Source of the DNA: Clostridia bacterium
GTDB taxonomy: Bacteria; Bacillota; Clostridia; Oscillospirales; Acutalibacteraceae
DNA: 56,577 nt
Assembly: GCA_017625835.1 (NCBI GenBank)
Contig: JAGAKF010000103.1
Location: 1 to 56,577 of the forward strand
Reading direction: 5' to 3'
Shown here one piece after another: positions 54,327-56,577 of the stretch (within the stretch, counting starts at the first letter, position 1; each line of letters begins with the position of its first letter). The translations under genes and the position numbers were made by a program. A model generated the notes under the pieces. It did no database searches. It saw only the letters and a program-made list of their open reading frames with translations, and was not told the origin of the DNA.

Positions 54327-56258
54327 TTATGAATTTTCTCTTGTGTAGTCAAGAAGGCTGCCTGCAAGAATTATTTCTCTCTGACGCTCTGAAAGCTGAT
54401 AATCAAGAGCATATTCTTCGCCTGTTGTAAGGTTCTTGAGTGTAACCTCGCTGCCGTTTGCGATTGCATCGCGGATTGCAGGGAGGCAGAGCTCATCGTT
54501 TACGCTGATTTTATCGTAGTCAGCCTCGTTTTTGAATGTGAACGGAATGATACCTGCATTAACAAGGTTTGCACAGTGAATACGTGCAAAGGATTTTGTA
54601 ACAACAGCCTTGATGCCGAGGTAGAGAGGAACAAGAGCAGCGTGCTCTCTTGATGAACCCTGACCGTAGTTGGCACCGCCGATGATGATTCCCTTGCCAG
54701 CTTCTTTACAATGCTCTGCAAACTTCTCGTCGCACTGCTTGAAGCAGAAGTTTGAAAGGAACGGGATGTTTGAACGGTAGGGGAGAATCTTCGCACCTGC
54801 AGGCATAATGTGGTCAGTTGTGATGTTATCGCCAACCTTGAGAACTGCCTTTGCAGTGATTTCTTCGGGAAGAGCCTCTGTCTTCGGGAAGGGCTTTATG
54901 TTCGGACCGTACATGATTTCAACGCTGTCTGCATCTTCGATGGCTGCAGGCATTGCGATCATATTGTCGTTAATGATGAATTCGTCAGGCATTTCGATCT
55001 CGGGCATTTCGCCGAGCTTGCGAGGATCTGTAAGAACGCCTGTGAGAGCTGATGCAGCAGCAACTTCGGGGCTTACAAGGTAGATACCTGCATCCGCAGT
55101 GCCTGAACGGCCTTCAAAGTTACGGTTGAATGTACGAAGTGACACACCTGCTGAGTTGGGTGACTGACCCATACCGATACACGGACCGCAAGCAGATTCG
55201 AGGATTCTTGCACCTGCGTCAATCATATCGGAGAGTGCACCGCTGAGAGCGAGCATATTGAGAACCTGCTTTGAACCCGGAGCGATTGAAAGGCTGACCG
55301 ACGGACAAACTGTCTTTCCTTTAAGAATAGCTGCAACCTTGAGCATATCCATAAGTGAAGAGTTTGTGCATGAACCGATACAAACCTGATCAACCTTGAT
55401 TTCACCGATTTCTTCAACCTTCTTTACATTGTCGGGCATATGAGGCATAGCTGCAAGGGGAGCGAGAGTTGAGAGATCGATTTCGATAACCTCGTCGTAT
55501 TCCGCACCTTCATCGGCTGAAAGCTCGATCCAATCCTTTTCACGGCCCTGAGCCTTAAGGAATTCGCGTGTGATATCGTCAGACGGGAAAATTGATGTAG
55601 TAGCACCGAGCTCAGCACCCATATTTGTGATTGTAGCTCTTTCGGGAACGGAAAGTGTCTTTACGCCTTCTCCGCCGTATTCAACAATCTTGCCTACGCC
55701 ACCCTTAACGGACATAATGCGAAGAACTTCGAGAATGATATCCTTTGCAGCAACCCACGGTGAAAGCTTACCTGTAAGGTTGACTCGTACCATTTTAGGC
55801 ATAGTAATATAGTATGCGCCGCCCCCCATAGCAACAGCGACGTCAAGTCCGCCTGCGCCCATTGCGAGCATACCGATACCGCCGCCTGTGGGGGTATGTG
55901 AGTCGGAACCGATGAGTGTCTTGCCGGGAGCACCGAAACGCTCTAGATGTACCTGATGGCAGATACCGTTACCGGGACGTGAGAAACGAAGACCTCTCTT
56001 CTTTGCAACGCTCTGGATAAAGCGATGGTCGTCAGCGTTCTCAAAGCCTGTCTGAAGTGTGTTATGGTCAATGTATGCAACTGAAAGCTCAGTCTTTACT
56101 CTTTCAATTCCCATAGCCTCAAACTCAAGGTAAGCCATTGTACCCGTAGCGTCCTGAGTAAGAGTCTGGTCGATTCTGAGTCCGATTTCACTTCCAACTG
56201 TCATATCACCTGAAAGCAGGTGGTTTTTAATGATTTTTTGTGCAATAGTGTAGTTCAT
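54327..56258 (-). CDS. acn: Aconitate hydratase (clostridial/Aquifex-type, short form)
   Basis: 643 residues. 'YIDHNTLQ' and 'GNGICHQVHLERFGAPGKTLIGSDSHTPT' come near the start, then the three Fe-S Cys: 'VCIGSCTNSS' and 'ESACGPCIGMG'. The swivel domain ends with 'YGQGSSREHAALVPLYLG'. This is the short single-chain form common in Clostridia and Aquifex. It converts citrate to isocitrate. It is the first gene of an operon with IDH, Rex and an EEP protein, and its leader holds a Rex-like palindrome. Confidence 0.95.
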   Translation of the reverse strand: MNYTIAQKIIKNHLLSGDMTVGSEIGLRIDQTLTQDATGTMAYLEFEAMGIERVKTELSVAYIDHNTLQTGFENADDHRFIQSVAKKRGLRFSRPGNGICHQVHLERFGAPGKTLIGSDSHTPTGGGIGMLAMGAGGLDVAVAMGGGAYYITMPKMVRVNLTGKLSPWVAAKDIILEVLRIMSVKGGVGKIVEYGGEGVKTLSVPERATITNMGAELGATTSIFPSDDITREFLKAQGREKDWIELSADEGAEYDEVIEIDLSTLAPLAAMPHMPDNVKKVEEIGEIKVDQVCIGSCTNSSLMDMLKVAAILKGKTVCPSVSLSIAPGSKQVLNMLALSGALSDMIDAGARILESACGPCIGMGQSPNSAGVSLRTFNRNFEGRSGTADAGIYLVSPEVAAASALTGVLTDPRKLGEMPEIEMPDEFIINDNMIAMPAAIEDADSVEIMYGPNIKPFPKTEALPEEITAKAVLKVGDNITTDHIMPAGAKILPYRSNIPFLSNFCFKQCDEKFAEHCKEAGKGIIIGGANYGQGSSREHAALVPLYLGIKAVVTKSFARIHCANLVNAGIIPFTFKNEADYDKISVNDELCLPAIRDAIANGSEVTLKNLTTGEEYALDYQLSERQREIILAGSLLDYTRENS

Positions 56259-56279
56259 AAAATAAGTGGAACCTCCGAC

Positions 56280-56298
56280 TTGTTTAATTTTTTAACAA
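56280..56298. promoter_or_regulatory. Rex-like palindrome in the acn leader
   Basis: TTGTT (56280-56284) and AACAA (56294-56298) enclose an A/T core. The clostridial Rex consensus is TTGTTAANNNNTTAACAA; here the inner spacing is one base longer. It sits at +1 to +18 of the acn transcript, next to the -10 box. Confidence 0.32.
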
Positions 56299-56303
56299 AG
56301 TTT

Positions 56304-56332
56304 ATTTTATTCCAATAAAGGACCTTTGTCAA
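56304..56332 (-). promoter_or_regulatory. Promoter of the acn-idh-rex operon
   Basis: On the minus strand a perfect TTGACA and TAAAAT are separated by 17 bp. The remaining bases to 56450 are AT-rich with no gene. Confidence 0.6.
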
Positions 56333-56454
56333 TATTTTGACGATACTTTTTGACAATTATTTTATATCATTAATATCACATACAACCACAAATACAATAC
56401 AGTTGCCTGATGTAACGGATATGATATAAGAATTGTCAAATTCGGGTTTGTAGA

Positions 56455-56544
56455 GCAAAGGCGATGCCTTTGCAATGATGCATCCGCTGTGCGGATATGA
56501 TGAATGATGTTCGCTACGCGAATGATGTGTTTGCATTGCAAACA
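56455..56544. repeat. Array of four hairpins with ATGATG spacers
   Basis: Four hairpins with 3-nt loops stand in series: gcaaaggc/gccttttgc type (56455-56473), atccgc/gcggat (56482-56496), ttcgc/gcgaa (56510-56522) and tgtttgc/gcaaaca (56528-56544). The links are made of ATGATG units (56474-56480, 56497-56509, 56523-56527). It has the look of a dispersed multi-hairpin repeat of gut Clostridia. It may continue past the right edge. Confidence 0.6.
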
Positions 56545-56577
56545 TTAAGGGTCTGCGACGCTAAAATATAACACCTC

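Noticed and set aside
56357-56545. Short minus-strand open frame (62 codons)
   Set aside because: It is made of the hairpin repeat array; the translated peptide is an artefact of the repeat.
1-56577. tRNA, rRNA, prophage or insertion sequence
   Set aside because: No cloverleaf-like sequence, transposase motif, integrase or terminal inverted repeats were recognised.

Overview
The window looks like a chromosomal segment from a low-to-mid GC, spore-forming, anaerobic gut Clostridium-class bacterium (Eubacteriales, probably Oscillospiraceae/Ruminococcaceae-like). Supporting signs are a clear SpoIIID, Rex, a flavin reductase-rubredoxin fusion, several glycoside hydrolases for plant or host glycans, strong GGAGG ribosome-binding sites with frequent TTG/GTG starts, and many TTGACA/TATAAT-type promoters with 17-bp spacers. 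I see no tRNA, rRNA, CRISPR, phage or insertion sequence. About 54 protein genes, one frameshifted gene and many compact hairpin terminators fill the window.

Layout. 1-15.4 kb: accessory sugar metabolism. It holds the tail of a GH16 enzyme, a nitroreductase, a GH29 alpha-L-fucosidase, a flavin reductase-like protein, an alpha/beta hydrolase, a MATE exporter, a three-gene SPFH / zinc-ribbon / TPM membrane operon, a GH3 enzyme with inverted domain order, a ThuA-like protein, RlmA, and a BadF-type sugar kinase next to a GH4 phospho-glycosidase. 15.4-20.3 kb: a two-component system, an NfeD/SPFH pair and a DUF421/DUF4363 pair. 20.4-27 kb: the most unusual block, three tandem ~640-residue B12-binding radical SAM paralogues followed by a YdcF-like membrane protein, behind a perfect-consensus promoter. 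27-36.8 kb: small membrane proteins, a Nudix fusion, a catalytically degraded deacetylase-like protein, a Na/Pi transporter, Hrb-type flavin reductase-rubredoxin, a GHL6-type putative glycosidase, a frameshifted DUF6440-like gene, a tyrosine phosphatase, UppP and a repeat-bearing membrane-anchored protein. 37-43.9 kb: MarR plus a heterodimeric ABC exporter, PlsC, a PHP protein and a FliB-like protein. 44-56.3 kb: HIRAN protein, SpoIIID and AsnB, then core metabolism: DapA, Asd, QueA, Tgt, YajC, an EEP hydrolase, Rex, isocitrate dehydrogenase and aconitase. The window ends in a four-hairpin repeat.

How genes work together. QueA-Tgt-YajC is the usual queuosine/secretion-accessory run. Aconitase-IDH-Rex-EEP form one redox-linked operon that would supply 2-oxoglutarate. 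Asd and DapA lead to lysine/diaminopimelate. The sugar genes suggest extracellular or cytosolic glycan breakdown, with a kinase and GH4 enzyme handling a phosphorylated disaccharide without a visible PTS. The leading candidates for undescribed biology are the triple radical SAM cluster, the RNA/promoter architecture in front of spoIIID, and the start-codon hairpin of the Na/Pi transporter gene.
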